From the NCBI GenBank assembly GCA_014655195.1, contig BNBH01000005.1:62334-126333 (forward strand): 64,000 bases of DNA. The letters are read 5' to 3'. Under the pieces are notes generated by a model. The model saw only the letters and a program-made list of their open reading frames with translations, was not told where the DNA came from and made no database searches. Made by a program: the position numbers and the translations under genes. This DNA comes from Streptomyces cellulosae (GTDB taxonomy: Bacteria > Actinomycetota > Actinomycetes > Streptomycetales > Streptomycetaceae). Of the stretch, positions 9,509 through 18,588 are shown one piece after another (within the stretch, counting starts at the first letter, position 1; each line of letters begins with the position of its first letter).

Positions 9509-10948
9509 ATGAGCGCCCCAACCCCGGCACCCGGAGACGACAGGCCCCGCGAGGGGTACTACCCGGACCCCTCCATTCCCGGCTACGTCCGGTACTGGAA
9601 CGGCGCCTCCTGGGTGCCGGGCACCAGCCGTCCGGCACCCGCCGACGGAGAGCCGCTCGCCCCGCCGCCCGGCGCCGCCCCGGCCGCGTCCTCCGGCGCC
9701 GCCCCGGCCGTGCCGTCCGTGGAGGAGACCGGCCCGCACTTCTTCGACGAGGACCCGGACGACGCGCCCGCCCCGGCGGACGGCTCCCCGGCGTCCCCGG
9801 CCGACGCCCAGCACGGCAGCCGGCCCGAGCCCGCCTCCGCCTGGGGCGCCGACCGCTCCCGCCAGACCGGCTTCGGCGGCGACCAGGACCGCAAGGTCTC
9901 CTGGGGGGCCGCGGGCGCCGACCCCCGCGTCCCGCACACCCCGGACGCCTCGGCGCCGGCGGCCGCCTCCTCGGAGGCCCCACGGGCGGACGGGACGTTC
10001 GTGTTCCGCAGGCCCACGGCCGGCTCCGCGCAGCCGCCGGCCGCGTCAGGCGCCGCGTCCCCCGACGAGGGCACCATGACCTTCCGCGCGGTCTCCCCGC
10101 GCACCGGGGAGACCAACGCGCCCGGACGGCCCGGTTTCGCCGCCGGGAAGGCCGCGGCCGAGCGCGCCGCCGCCGCGCCGGCGTCCGCGCCCGCCGCCCC
10201 GCCGTCGGGCCCGCAGCAGGCCACCGCGCCGGGCGTGCCCCCGCAGACCACAGGACCCGCCTCGGCCCCGGCCGCCCCCGTTCGGGCGACTCCGGCCGCG
10301 GCCCCCGCCGCCTCCGCCCCGCTGACCTCCGGCCCCGGGGGCGGGCAGCCCTCCTGGCCGCAGCAGGTGCACCGGCTCGCGGGCGCCTCCCCGGAGCCGC
10401 AGGTCGCGCCCTGGAAGCCGCCGGTCGACGACGTGTTCCAGGCCGCCGCCCGCCGCCAGGCCTCCGCCCGCCCCGCCACACTGGGCCGGCGGCTGGCCGC
10501 CCGGCTGATCGACACGGCCGTCATCGGCGCCGTCACCGCCGCGGCCGCCGTGCCGCTCGGCATGAAGGCCCTGGACCACATCGACGCGAAGATCGAGGCG
10601 GCCAGACTGTCCGGACGGACCGTCACGGTGTGGCTGCTCGACGGCACCACCTCCGTCCACCTCGGCGTCGTCCTCGCCGTCCTGCTGCTCGGCGGGGTGC
10701 TCCTCGAGGTGCTGCCCACCGTCAAGTGGGGCCGCACGCTGGGCAAGAGGCTCATGGGCATCGAGGTGCGGGACATCGAGGCGCACGAGGCCCCCGAGTT
10801 CGGCGCGGCGCTGCGGCGCTGGCTGGTCTACAGCGTGCCCGGGCTGCTCGTGATCGGGGTGGTCGGCGTGCTGTGGTGCCTGTTCGACAAGCCCTGGCGC
10901 CAGTGCTGGCACGACAAGGCCGCGCACACCTTCGTCGCCGCCGCCTGA
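9509..10948 (+). CDS. RDD-family membrane protein with N-terminal DUF2510 and long Ala/Pro-rich linker
   Basis: 479 residues. A DUF2510-type motif (GYYPDPSIPGYVRYWNG) opens the protein. Residues about 45-320 are low-complexity Ala/Pro/Gly, probably disordered. The C-terminal third is an RDD domain: LGRRLAARLIDTAVIG for helix 1, WGRTLGKRLMGI for the conserved GK(R/K) turn, and FDKPWRQCWHDKAAHTFV at the end. RDD proteins are small membrane proteins of mostly unknown function, some linked to ion transport. ATG 9509 follows a GACGGAC stretch. It lies next to a second RDD gene (11063-11854), which suggests tandem paralogues with diverged N-termini. Confidence 0.85.
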   Translation: MSAPTPAPGDDRPREGYYPDPSIPGYVRYWNGASWVPGTSRPAPADGEPLAPPPGAAPAASSGAAPAVPSVEETGPHFFDEDPDDAPAPADGSPASPADAQHGSRPEPASAWGADRSRQTGFGGDQDRKVSWGAAGADPRVPHTPDASAPAAASSEAPRADGTFVFRRPTAGSAQPPAASGAASPDEGTMTFRAVSPRTGETNAPGRPGFAAGKAAAERAAAAPASAPAAPPSGPQQATAPGVPPQTTGPASAPAAPVRATPAAAPAASAPLTSGPGGGQPSWPQQVHRLAGASPEPQVAPWKPPVDDVFQAAARRQASARPATLGRRLAARLIDTAVIGAVTAAAAVPLGMKALDHIDAKIEAARLSGRTVTVWLLDGTTSVHLGVVLAVLLLGGVLLEVLPTVKWGRTLGKRLMGIEVRDIEAHEAPEFGAALRRWLVYSVPGLLVIGVVGVLWCLFDKPWRQCWHDKAAHTFVAAA

Positions 10949-11062
10949 CATGGGCGCCCGTGCGAGCCGCCTGACGGCGTGTAGGCCCGGCGGGCGGCGC
11001 CGGTACTCCGGACGGCGGCCCGCCGGATGCGGGGCCGCGGGGTTCGGGATCGGATCGGGGGC

Positions 11063-11854
11063 ATGACCACCGAACCGCCCCCCGGCCCCGGTCAGCAGCC
11101 GCCGGACGAGGACCCGTTCCGGAAGCAGCCGCCGCCGGACGACGACCCGTTCAGGAAACAGCCCCCGCCGGGCGGCCCCGGCCCCGGCTCCCCGTACGAC
11201 ACCCCGGGCTCCACGCCCCCGCCCGGCCAGGGCGGCGGCCACCCCTACGAGGGCGGCGGCGCCTCGGGCCCCTACGGCGGCGGAGGAGCGGGCGGCCCCT
11301 ACGGCGGGAGCGGCGGCCCGTACGGAGGCGGACCCGGTGGCCCGTACGGCGGCGGCCCGGGCGGCGGTCCCTACGGGGGCGGCGGGCCCGGCGACCCGCT
11401 GGCCGGGATGCCCCCGCTCGCCGACAGCGGCCGGCGCACTCTCGCCCGCATCATCGACATGATCCTCGTCGGCATCGTCGTCTGGCTGCTCACCTGGCCC
11501 GTCGGGGTCAGCGAGTACAACTTCGACGGCGACGACGTGAACGTCGGCAGCGGCTTCGCCCAGTCGGTCATCGCCGCCGCCCTGTACATCGCGTACGACA
11601 CCTTCATGGCCGTCCGCTACGGCCGCACCCTCGGCAAGAAGTGGCTGGGCATGCGGGTGGCGAACCTCGCCGACGGCTCCAACCCCTCCGTGCAGACCGC
11701 GCTGATCCGCGCGGCCGTGCTGTGGCTGCCGTTCGCCTTCTGCTGCGCCTGCGTGTGGACCGCGATCTCGGGCGGCTGGAGCTACTTCGACCGGCCGTAC
11801 AAGCAGGGTCTGCACGACAAGGCGGCCAGAACCGTCGTGGTCACGGCCCAGTGA
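11063..11854 (+). CDS. RDD-family membrane protein with Gly/Pro/Tyr repeat N-terminus
   Basis: 263 residues. The first about 110 residues are low complexity: two copies of PDEDPFRKQPP-like text and then repeated GGPYGGG units. An RDD domain follows: ADSGRRTLARIIDMILVG, then YGRTLGKKWLGMRVA, ending with YFDRPYKQGLHDKAARTVVV. It has two to three membrane helices. The RDD arginine and paired aspartate are present in RIIDM. No enzymatic function can be assigned. It sits 114 bp after the first RDD gene and is probably separately started, as a GC-rich gap divides them. Confidence 0.85.
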   Translation: MTTEPPPGPGQQPPDEDPFRKQPPPDDDPFRKQPPPGGPGPGSPYDTPGSTPPPGQGGGHPYEGGGASGPYGGGGAGGPYGGSGGPYGGGPGGPYGGGPGGGPYGGGGPGDPLAGMPPLADSGRRTLARIIDMILVGIVVWLLTWPVGVSEYNFDGDDVNVGSGFAQSVIAAALYIAYDTFMAVRYGRTLGKKWLGMRVANLADGSNPSVQTALIRAAVLWLPFAFCCACVWTAISGGWSYFDRPYKQGLHDKAARTVVVTAQ

Positions 11855-11905
11855 CCCCGGGCCGTCGCACCACCGGCGGCGCGCCAGAGGGCCGTCGTCC
11901 CGCTC

Positions 11906-11921
11906 CCGGCCACGCGGCCGG
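11906..11921. terminator. Short GC hairpin between convergent genes
   Basis: CCGGCC-ACGC-GGCCGG forms a six-bp stem with a four-base loop, downstream of the second RDD gene and of the convergent small membrane-protein gene. It has no T-run, so it is weak evidence for a bidirectional terminator. Confidence 0.35.
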
Positions 11922-11950
11922 AAATCGCCTTACGCGGGGCGGGCGGTGCG

Positions 11951-12241
11951 TCAGGACGCCGCCCGCTCGTGGACCGGTTCGCGGACCCGCTCGCGGGACG
12001 GGGACGGCACCGTGGCCCGCACCGGGAGCGGCGTCGCGGGCGGGACCGCGGCGGGACGGCGGGACGTGGGGCCCGGTACGCGCACGGCCACCACGAGTCC
12101 CAGGGCGAGCGCCACGACGGCGACCACCGCGACGCCCGCGCCGGAACTCGTTCCGGACAGCAGCAGCAAGGCGAGGGTCGACAGGATCACGGCGCACGAG
12201 CCGTAGGCGAACTGAGCGACAGTCGGACGGGGCATGGCCAT
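11951..12241 (-). CDS. Small two-helix membrane protein of unknown function
   Basis: 96 residues. Two adjacent hydrophobic segments (about 8-29 and 34-52) are followed by a Pro/Arg-rich cytoplasmic-looking tail. No domain is recognised. GAGGA five bases upstream supports the ATG at 12241; ATG 12235 is an alternative. It converges on the RDD gene and is divergent from the M6 protease, with a 390-bp gap between. Confidence 0.65.
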   Translation of the reverse strand: MAMPRPTVAQFAYGSCAVILSTLALLLLSGTSSGAGVAVVAVVALALGLVVAVRVPGPTSRRPAAVPPATPLPVRATVPSPSRERVREPVHERAAS

Positions 12242-12631
12242 CGTGTCCTCGGAAGTCGGGGGCTGTCGGCCTGGCTTTCCACCGGCTCAAGGGCGTTCCG
12301 CCAAGCGACTCTAACCGCGAGCGTGCCCGAGGGGAACGAACAGTAAGCGTGACGTGACCTACAGGGCCGGTGCACAGGGGGCGCACGGATTCATGGCGCC
12401 CCACACGGGGCCCGGCGGACGCGCCCGCCGGGGTTTCGCACGGAACTGTCCGCAATGCGAACCACCGATCCGCATAACGCGTTTGATCTGTTCAAGTCAA
12501 GGTCTGTTTTTTCTGACGAACCTCTAGTCAAATGACGTCACTTGACTACACGCGTTGATCACGTGCGCGCGGGACCTTCCATAGACGGAACCTCCTTCGG
12601 CCGCGCGCAGGCACGCGGGAGGGGATCTCAA
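12242..12631. other. 390-bp intergenic region upstream of the M6 protease
   Basis: No gene is seen here. The right half is AT-richer than its surroundings, with a TTTTTT run near 12508, and holds the 24-bp palindrome at 12525-12548. This is consistent with a regulated promoter for the secreted protease. The left part holds the promoter of the divergent small membrane protein. Confidence 0.6.
12525..12548. promoter_or_regulatory. 24-bp near-perfect palindrome, candidate operator
   Basis: TAGTCAA and TTGACTA flank a TGACGTCA core; only the A/C pair at 12532/12541 breaks symmetry. It ends 83 bp before the protease GTG, in a typical operator or -35 position, and TTGACT at 12542 could itself be a -35 box. 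A partial copy, CAAGTCAA, lies at about 12493. The binding protein is unknown. Confidence 0.6.
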
Positions 12632-14986
12632 GTGACCAGTAGACCCTGGACGTTCAGAGCGGCCGCGATAGGCGTGGCCCTTGCGGCGGCCACCGCCACC
12701 TGCTCTGCGTTCACCGTGGCGCAGGCGGACTCGGCCGACCCGGCCGACCGTCCCGGCGCCGTGGACCGGCACGACCCGGCGTCGAACAACCACGTCGACC
12801 ACGACCTCGAGGGCCCGCTCTCCAAGACGCAGGCGGCCCAGCGCGAGGAGGCGCTCAACCAGGTGCTCTCCGGCAGGACGTCGGTCAAGAACCGTGACGG
12901 TTCGAAGGTCGTCCAGCTGAAGGGCAAGAAGGGCGACAGCAAGTACGTCGAGCTCGGCCGGGAGAAGACCGACAAGATCTTCACCATCCTGGTGGAGTTC
13001 GGCGACAAGATCGACAGCCGCTACGGCGGCACCCCGGGCCCCCTGCACAACCAGATCGCCGAGCCGGACCGCAAGGTCGACAACTCCACGGCCTGGCAGG
13101 AGGACTACGACCAGCAGCACTTCGAGGAGCTGTACTTCGGTTCCGGCAAGGGCGTCGACTCGGTCAAGACCTACTACGAGAAGCAGTCCTCGGGCCGCTA
13201 CTCGGTCGACGGCGAGGTCTCCGACTGGGTCAAGGTGCCGTACAACGAGGCCCGTTACGGCTCCAACAAGTGCGTGCCCGACAACTGCGCCTGGTACGCG
13301 GTGCAGGACGGCGTCACCGCCTGGACCGAGCAGCAGAAGGCCGCCGGCCGGACCGACGCCCAGATCAAGGCGCAGCTCTCCCAGTACGACCTGTGGGACC
13401 GCTACGACTTCGACGGCGACGGCGACTTCAACGAGCCCGACGGTTACATCGACCACTTCCAGATCGTGCACGCCGGTGAGGACGAGTCCGCCGGCGGCGG
13501 CGCCCAGGGCGAGGACGCCATCTGGGCCCACCGCTGGTACGCCTTCGGCACCGACGCCGGCGCCACCGGCCCCGAGAACAACAAGCTCGGCGGCACGCAG
13601 ATCGGCAACACCGGTATCTGGGTCGGCGACTACACCATCCAGCCGGAGAACGGCGGACTCGGCGTCTTCGCCCACGAGTACGGCCACGACCTCGGCCTGC
13701 CGGACCTCTACGACACCCAGGGCGGCGAGAACGCCACCGGCTTCTGGACGCTGATGTCGTCCGGTTCCTGGCTGGGCACGGGCAAGAACGAGATCGGCGA
13801 CCTCCCCGGCGACATGACCGCCTGGGACAAGCTGCAGCTCGGCTGGCTGAACTACGACGTCGCCAAGGCCGGGGTCAACTCCTGGCACAAGCTGGGCGTC
13901 GCCGAGTACAACACCAAGCACAAGCAGGCGCTGGTCGTCGAGCTCCCGAAGAAGGCCGTCACCACGGAGATCGTGGAGCCGGCCGAGGGCCAGACCCAGT
14001 GGTGGAGCGGCAGCGGTGACGACCTGCGGAACACGCTCACCCGCAGCGTCGACCTCACCGGCAGGTCGTCGGCCGCGCTGTCCCTGGACGGCTGGTACGA
14101 GATCGAGTCCGACTACGACTTCCTCTACACCGAGGTGTCCACCGACGGCGGCGCCAACTGGACCGCCCTGGACGGCACGGTGGACGGTCAGCCGATCCCG
14201 CGGGACGGCAGCGACAAGCCGGCCCTGCACGGCACGGTCGACGGCTTCAAGAAGCTCGTGTACCCGCTGGACGCCTACGCGGGCCAGAAGATCGACCTGC
14301 GCTTCCGCTACCAGACCGACGGCGGCGTCGCCCTGAAGGGCTTCACGGCCGACTCGATCACGGTGACGGCGGACGGCACCGCGCTCTTCACGGACAACGC
14401 CGAGACGGCCGACGCGGCCTGGACGGCGAAGGGCTTCTCCCGCATCGGCGCGTCGTTCACCAACGACTACGAGCAGTACTACATCGCCGAGAACCGGCAG
14501 TACGTCTCGTACGACAAGACCCTGAAGGTCGGCCCGTACAACTTCGGCTTCGCGAACAGCCGTCCGGACTGGGTCGAGCACTACGCGTACCAGAACGGCC
14601 TGCTGATCTGGAAGTGGGACACCTCCCAGCTGGACAACAACACCAGCGTGCACCCGGGCAAGGGTCTGATCCTCCCGATCGACTCCCACCCGACCGCGCT
14701 GAAGTGGTCCGACGGCACCCTGATGCGCAACCGCATCCAGACCTACGACGCCACGTTCAGCAAGTTCCGCACCGACGCGATCACGCTGCACAAGGCGGAC
14801 GTCGCGAAGTACATCCCGGGCTCCAAGGGTGTCGCGGTCTTCAACGACCGCACCAGCACCTACTGGGACCCGGCGAACCCGACCGGCAGCGTCCAGGTCA
14901 CTGACACCAACACCAAGATCAAGATCACCAAGGAGGCGAAGGACGGCTCCACGATCGAGCTCGAGGTGGGCCCTGCGGGCCGGTAA
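12632..14986 (+). CDS. Secreted M6-family (immune inhibitor A-like) zinc metalloprotease
   Basis: 784 residues from the GTG at 12632, with GGGAGGGG upstream. A Sec signal peptide (about 1-32, cleavage after AQA) and a pro-region come first. The catalytic domain contains HEYGH at 348-352 with downstream D in GLPDLYD, the zinc site, and the M6 features WTLMSSGSW and AWDKLQLGW. The C-terminal half has the beta-sandwich/MAM-like segments of immune inhibitor A proteins. It is exported to degrade extracellular protein, and Streptomyces homologues appear during morphological development. A strong palindrome upstream and a 14-bp hairpin downstream mark it as a single-gene transcription unit. Confidence 0.93.
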   Translation: MTSRPWTFRAAAIGVALAAATATCSAFTVAQADSADPADRPGAVDRHDPASNNHVDHDLEGPLSKTQAAQREEALNQVLSGRTSVKNRDGSKVVQLKGKKGDSKYVELGREKTDKIFTILVEFGDKIDSRYGGTPGPLHNQIAEPDRKVDNSTAWQEDYDQQHFEELYFGSGKGVDSVKTYYEKQSSGRYSVDGEVSDWVKVPYNEARYGSNKCVPDNCAWYAVQDGVTAWTEQQKAAGRTDAQIKAQLSQYDLWDRYDFDGDGDFNEPDGYIDHFQIVHAGEDESAGGGAQGEDAIWAHRWYAFGTDAGATGPENNKLGGTQIGNTGIWVGDYTIQPENGGLGVFAHEYGHDLGLPDLYDTQGGENATGFWTLMSSGSWLGTGKNEIGDLPGDMTAWDKLQLGWLNYDVAKAGVNSWHKLGVAEYNTKHKQALVVELPKKAVTTEIVEPAEGQTQWWSGSGDDLRNTLTRSVDLTGRSSAALSLDGWYEIESDYDFLYTEVSTDGGANWTALDGTVDGQPIPRDGSDKPALHGTVDGFKKLVYPLDAYAGQKIDLRFRYQTDGGVALKGFTADSITVTADGTALFTDNAETADAAWTAKGFSRIGASFTNDYEQYYIAENRQYVSYDKTLKVGPYNFGFANSRPDWVEHYAYQNGLLIWKWDTSQLDNNTSVHPGKGLILPIDSHPTALKWSDGTLMRNRIQTYDATFSKFRTDAITLHKADVAKYIPGSKGVAVFNDRTSTYWDPANPTGSVQVTDTNTKIKITKEAKDGSTIELEVGPAGR

Positions 14987-15011
14987 ATAGCGTTCTCGCA
15001 GGTCAGAGCGT

Positions 15012-15047
15012 GATCGGCGGTGACCCCCTGGCGGGTCACCGCCGATC
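15012..15047 (+). terminator. Strong terminator hairpin after the M6 protease
   Basis: A 14-bp perfect stem (GATCGGCGGTGACC paired with its complement at 15034-15047) encloses an eight-base loop, starting 26 bp after the protease stop codon. It is followed by a short T-rich stretch. Confidence 0.8.
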
Positions 15048-15108
15048 CGTGTTTAGGTGCCTCCTGTGGCTCTCTTATTGACACCTGTTGACACGGGGGT
15101 ATGACCGC

Positions 15109-15438
15109 ATGGCCGCAGGAGGCTTCTGCAAGCTGCCGAACGGCACGGTGGTGGTGGCGATGAACCTGCCCAGCCCCGCCGCCGACGCCCCGGCCGGGGT
15201 ACGGGTGCTGGTCCACGCCCAGAACCGGGCGCGCGCCCTGACCAGGCTGCGCAACCTGGGTCTGCGCTCGGTCTACCTGCGCGGGAACACCGCGCCGCCC
15301 ACGCCCGACGAGATCACGGCGGTGCTGCACCATCCCGACGGCCTGATATGGCGCACGGCGCCCGCCGGGGGAGTGCTCGCGGTGGAGCTGTGGCACCCGA
15401 TCCGGGCGCTGATCAGACGCCCGGCCGCCTCCGCCTGA
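15109..15438 (+). CDS. Conserved hypothetical protein
   Basis: 109 residues from the ATG at 15109. It is mostly beta/alpha with no signal peptide or clear membrane helix. No domain is recognised: the centre (GVRVLVHAQNRARALTRLRNLGLRSVYL) looks like an amphipathic helix-strand unit, and the end is basic. Its stop codon lies six bases from the convergent pncA stop. Codon usage matches the backbone, which supports a real gene. Confidence 0.6.
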   Translation: MAAGGFCKLPNGTVVVAMNLPSPAADAPAGVRVLVHAQNRARALTRLRNLGLRSVYLRGNTAPPTPDEITAVLHHPDGLIWRTAPAGGVLAVELWHPIRALIRRPAASA

Positions 15439-15444
15439 CCCGGC

Positions 15445-16032
15445 TCACCGCACGACCGGCTTGCCGGTCAGCTCCACGCCCGCCTCGCGCATCTCCTCCA
15501 GCGCCCGCTCGGTGGTCTCCCGGGAGACGCCCGCGGTGAGGTCGAGCAGCACCTGGGTGCGGAAGCCCTCCCGCACCGCGTCCAGCGCGGTGGCCCGTAC
15601 GCAGTGGTCGCTGGCGATGCCCACGACGTCGACCTCGTCGATCCCCCGCTCCCGCAGCCACTCGGCGAGCGGTGTGCCGTTCTCGTCGGCGCCCTCGAAG
15701 CCGCTGTAGGCCGCCGCGTACTTCCCCTTGTCGAAGACGGCGTCGACCGCCCCGGAGGTCACGGCGGGCGCGAAGTTCGGGTGGAAGCCGACGCCCTCGG
15801 TGCCGGCGACGCAGTGGGCGGGCCAGGACTGCTTGAAGTCGGGGTGGTCGGAGAAGTGGTCGCCGGGGTCCACGTGGTGGTCCCGGGTGGCGACCACGTG
15901 CCGGTACCCGGCCGGGGCCTGGCCGATCAGCTCGGTCACGGCGGCGGCCACGTCGGCGCCGCCGGCGACGGCGAGGCTGCCCCCCTCGCAGAAGTCGTTC
16001 TGCACGTCTACGACGATCAGTGCGCGGCGCAT
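15445..16032 (-). CDS. pncA: Nicotinamidase/pyrazinamidase
   Basis: 195 residues of the isochorismatase-like hydrolase family. Asp9 (DVQNDF), the Lys in FDKGKYAA and the Cys in GIASDHCVRATA form the catalytic triad, and DHHVDPGDHF holds the metal-binding Asp/His residues. It deamidates nicotinamide to nicotinate, which the next enzyme (pncB, about 115 bp upstream on the same strand) converts to nicotinate mononucleotide. The two genes therefore make up the first half of the NAD salvage route and are probably co-regulated. Confidence 0.95.
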   Translation of the reverse strand: MRRALIVVDVQNDFCEGGSLAVAGGADVAAAVTELIGQAPAGYRHVVATRDHHVDPGDHFSDHPDFKQSWPAHCVAGTEGVGFHPNFAPAVTSGAVDAVFDKGKYAAAYSGFEGADENGTPLAEWLRERGIDEVDVVGIASDHCVRATALDAVREGFRTQVLLDLTAGVSRETTERALEEMREAGVELTGKPVVR

Positions 16033-16147
16033 GGTCGGTGTCCTTCGGCTCTGGGCGGACGGATGGATTCGGCGGGACCGGGCGGGCGCACCTCGGGCCC
16101 CGGGACGGAGCGGACGCGGACGGGGGGCTCGCGCCTTCGGCTTGCTC

Positions 16148-17494
16148 TTAGCTACCCGACGGCACGTGCACGTACTCCGTCGGAAGGACGGGTTCCCCGC
16201 GGGAGAGCTGTGTCGCGGACAGCGGGAGACCGGCCCGGGCGGCCGCGTGCCGGTCGCGGACCACGTCCAGCGGCTCCCGGGCGACCACCTCGCCGCCCCG
16301 CACCAGCGGCACCAGCAGCTCCCGGCCGGCCAGCTCGGCCGGGACCTCGCCGGTGCCGATCACCTCGGCCTCGGCGACGCCGTCCGCGTCCAGCCGCCGC
16401 GCGGCCCACTTGCGGCCGCCGATCGACGTCTTCCCGCCGGTGGACCTCTTCGCCACGGGCACCAACGGCGCCCCCGGGTCCGCGGACTCGGCGCGCGCGA
16501 CCAGCTTGTAGACCATCGAGCAGGTCGGGTGCCCCGAGCCGGTCACCAGCTGCGTGCCCACCCCGTACGCGTCCACCGGCGCCGCGGCCAGCGAGGCGAT
16601 GGCGTACTCGTCCAGGTCCGAGGTCACCACGATCTTCGTGTCCCTCGCGCCCAGCTCGTCGAGCTGCTGCCGCACCCGGTGCGCCACCAGCAGCAGGTCG
16701 CCGGAGTCGATGCGCACCGCGCCCAGCTCCGGCCCGGCCACCTCGACGGCCGCGCGGACCGCCTCGGCCACGTCGTAGGTGTCCACCAGCAGCGTGGTGC
16801 CCGCGCCGAGGGAGTCCACCTGGGCGCGGAAGGCGTCCCGCTCGGTGTCGTGCAGCAGGGTGAAGGCGTGGGCGGAGGTGCCGACCGTGGGGATGTTGTA
16901 GCGGAAGCCGGCCGCCAGGTCGGAGGTGGAGGAGAAGCCGCCGATGTAGGCGGCGCGGGAGGCGGCGACGGCGGCCAGCTCGTGGGTGCGCCGGGCGCCC
17001 ATCTCGATCAGCGCCCGCCCCTGCGCGGCGGACGACATCCGGGAGGCCGCGGCGGCGATGGCCGAGTCGTGGTTGAGGATCGACAGGATCACCGTCTCCA
17101 GCAGCACGCACTCGGCGAAGCTGCCCTCCACCCGCATGACGGGCGAGCCGGGGAAGTAGACCTCGCCCTCCGGGTAGCCCCAGATGTCCCCGGAGAAGCG
17201 GTAGCCGGCCAGCCAGTCGAGGGTCTCCTCGTCGACGAGGGCCTTCTCCCGCAGGAAGCGCAGCACGCCCTCGTCGAAGCGGAAGTTCTCCACCGCGTCG
17301 AGCACCCGCCCGGTGCCCGCGACGACGCCGTAACGGCGGCCGTGCGGCAGCCGCCGGGTGAAGACCTCGAACACGCTGTGCCGCCCGGCCGTGCCGGCCT
17401 TCAGCGCCGCCTGCAGCATCGTCAGTTCGTACTGGTCGGTGAAGAGCGCCGTGGACGGAACATTCACCGGCAACCCAAGGTCCGCTGTGTCCAT
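16148..17494 (-). CDS. pncB: Nicotinate phosphoribosyltransferase
   Basis: 448 residues. It makes nicotinate mononucleotide from nicotinate and PRPP. Family hallmarks are TDQYELTMLQAAL at the N-terminus, the phosphohistidine-type/active-site region GTSAHAFTLLHDTE, LLVDTYD, the IDSGDLL segment and GVGTQLVTG near the phosphate site. It lies head-to-head with clpS, so the about 100-bp gap at 17495-17593 must hold both promoters. pncA follows downstream on the same strand. Confidence 0.95.
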   Translation of the reverse strand: MDTADLGLPVNVPSTALFTDQYELTMLQAALKAGTAGRHSVFEVFTRRLPHGRRYGVVAGTGRVLDAVENFRFDEGVLRFLREKALVDEETLDWLAGYRFSGDIWGYPEGEVYFPGSPVMRVEGSFAECVLLETVILSILNHDSAIAAAASRMSSAAQGRALIEMGARRTHELAAVAASRAAYIGGFSSTSDLAAGFRYNIPTVGTSAHAFTLLHDTERDAFRAQVDSLGAGTTLLVDTYDVAEAVRAAVEVAGPELGAVRIDSGDLLLVAHRVRQQLDELGARDTKIVVTSDLDEYAIASLAAAPVDAYGVGTQLVTGSGHPTCSMVYKLVARAESADPGAPLVPVAKRSTGGKTSIGGRKWAARRLDADGVAEAEVIGTGEVPAELAGRELLVPLVRGGEVVAREPLDVVRDRHAAARAGLPLSATQLSRGEPVLPTEYVHVPSGS

Positions 17495-17593
17495 GGCGAG
17501 AATGGTACCCCCATTTCGTCACTCTGACGATTTGGGTGCGCGGGTGGTCGCGGGGCGGGCCGGTTTGTGCGACCACCCCCCTCCGGTGGCAGC

Positions 17594-17911
17594 ATGGGCA
17601 GTGTGACGTCACCCGCACCCCTGGAGATCGAACGCACCGAGTCGGCGGAGGAGGTCTTCGCCGTACCCGAGCCTGACGTCCCGTGGGTCACGATCGTCCA
17701 CAACGACCCGGTCAACCTCATGAGCTACGTGACGTACGTCTTCCAGACGTACTTCGGCTACTCCAAGGACAAGGCCACCAAGCTCATGCTCGACGTCCAC
17801 CACAAGGGCCGGGCCGTCGTCTCCAGCGGCACCCGCGAGGAGATGGAGCGCGACGTCCAGGCCATGCACGGCTACGGCCTGTGGGCGACCCTCCAGCACG
17901 ACCGGAAATAA
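17594..17911 (+). CDS. clpS: ATP-dependent Clp protease adaptor ClpS
   Basis: 105 residues. The core matches Clp[20 protein letters not shown] holds the N-degron pocket (Asn-Asp pair), and VHHKGRAVV carries the conserved His. ClpS delivers N-end-rule substrates to ClpAP/ClpCP. The ATG at 17594 is taken; GTG 17603 is possible. The acidic N-terminal extension of about 30 residues is the part that contacts the ATPase. The DUF2017 gene begins eight bases after its stop, an arrangement I recall as conserved in actinobacteria, which suggests a functional link. Confidence 0.95.
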   Translation: MGSVTSPAPLEIERTESAEEVFAVPEPDVPWVTIVHNDPVNLMSYVTYVFQTYFGYSKDKATKLMLDVHHKGRAVVSSGTREEMERDVQAMHGYGLWATLQHDRK

Positions 17912-17919
17912 AGCCGGAC

Positions 17920-18588
17920 ATGACCGCACCGGACGTGGCCCGCCCCCGCCCGCAGGACCGGAAGCAGCGAATCGCCCTTATGCCAGGACACTTCGAACCG
18001 CTCCCCGGCGGCGGCGCGGCCGTCGCCCTCGACGACGTCGAGATCTCCATCATCCGCTCGCTCGCCGTGCAGCTGATGGAGATCATCGGCCCCGGCCCGG
18101 CCGAGGAGTCCGGCGGCGACCCGCTCGCGGAGCTCTTCGCCGACGGCCCCAGCGAGCCGCCCTCCGACCCGGTGCTGCGCCGCCTCTTCCCCGACGCCTA
18201 CGTCGACCCCGAGGGCGCCGAGCGGCCCGAGGAGGCCGAGGAGCAGCGGGCGCACTCCGCCGAGTTCCGCCGCTACACCGAGAACGACCTGCGGGCCGGC
18301 AAGCGGGAGAACGCGCTGGCGGTGATCCGCTCCCTGGACGGGCTGCGGGCGGCGGCGGCCGGCGAGGGCGAGGCGGTCCTCAAGCTGACGCCCGAGGAGT
18401 CCCTGCGCTGGCTCGGCGCGCTGAACGACCTGCGCCTGGCGATCGGCGCCCGGCTGGAGATCACCGACGAGGACGACAGCGACGTGCTGTTCCACCTCCC
18501 GGACGAGGACCCGCGCAAGCCGATGGTGATGGCCTACCTCTGGCTGGGCGGCCTCCAGGAGACGCTCGTCTCGACGCTGATGCCGTGA
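17920..18588 (+). CDS. DUF2017 family protein, clpS operon partner
   Basis: 222 residues, acidic and largely helical, with no membrane segment or signal. It belongs by sequence to DUF2017, a family found beside clpS in actinobacteria. Function unknown; the operon placement suggests a role in Clp adaptor control or proteolysis. ATG 17920 is used; ATG 17980 (start of PGHFEPLPGGG) is a credible alternative that would remove a basic leader of 20 residues. The stop is followed by a short direct repeat (ATGCCGTGAGCCTGCCGC, twice) and a strong hairpin. Confidence 0.85.
   Translation: MTAPDVARPRPQDRKQRIALMPGHFEPLPGGGAAVALDDVEISIIRSLAVQLMEIIGPGPAEESGGDPLAELFADGPSEPPSDPVLRRLFPDAYVDPEGAERPEEAEEQRAHSAEFRRYTENDLRAGKRENALAVIRSLDGLRAAAAGEGEAVLKLTPEESLRWLGALNDLRLAIGARLEITDEDDSDVLFHLPDEDPRKPMVMAYLWLGGLQETLVSTLMP

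Noticed and set aside
8529..10481. A 650-codon minus-strand open frame opposite the oxidase and the first RDD gene
   Set aside because: Its composition is Arg/Pro/Ala noise and it spans two well-supported plus-strand genes and their gap.
12524..14791. A 755-codon minus-strand open frame antisense to the M6 protease
   Set aside because: Val/Leu/Asp/Gly-rich shadow of a long high-GC gene; no motif, no ribosome binding site.
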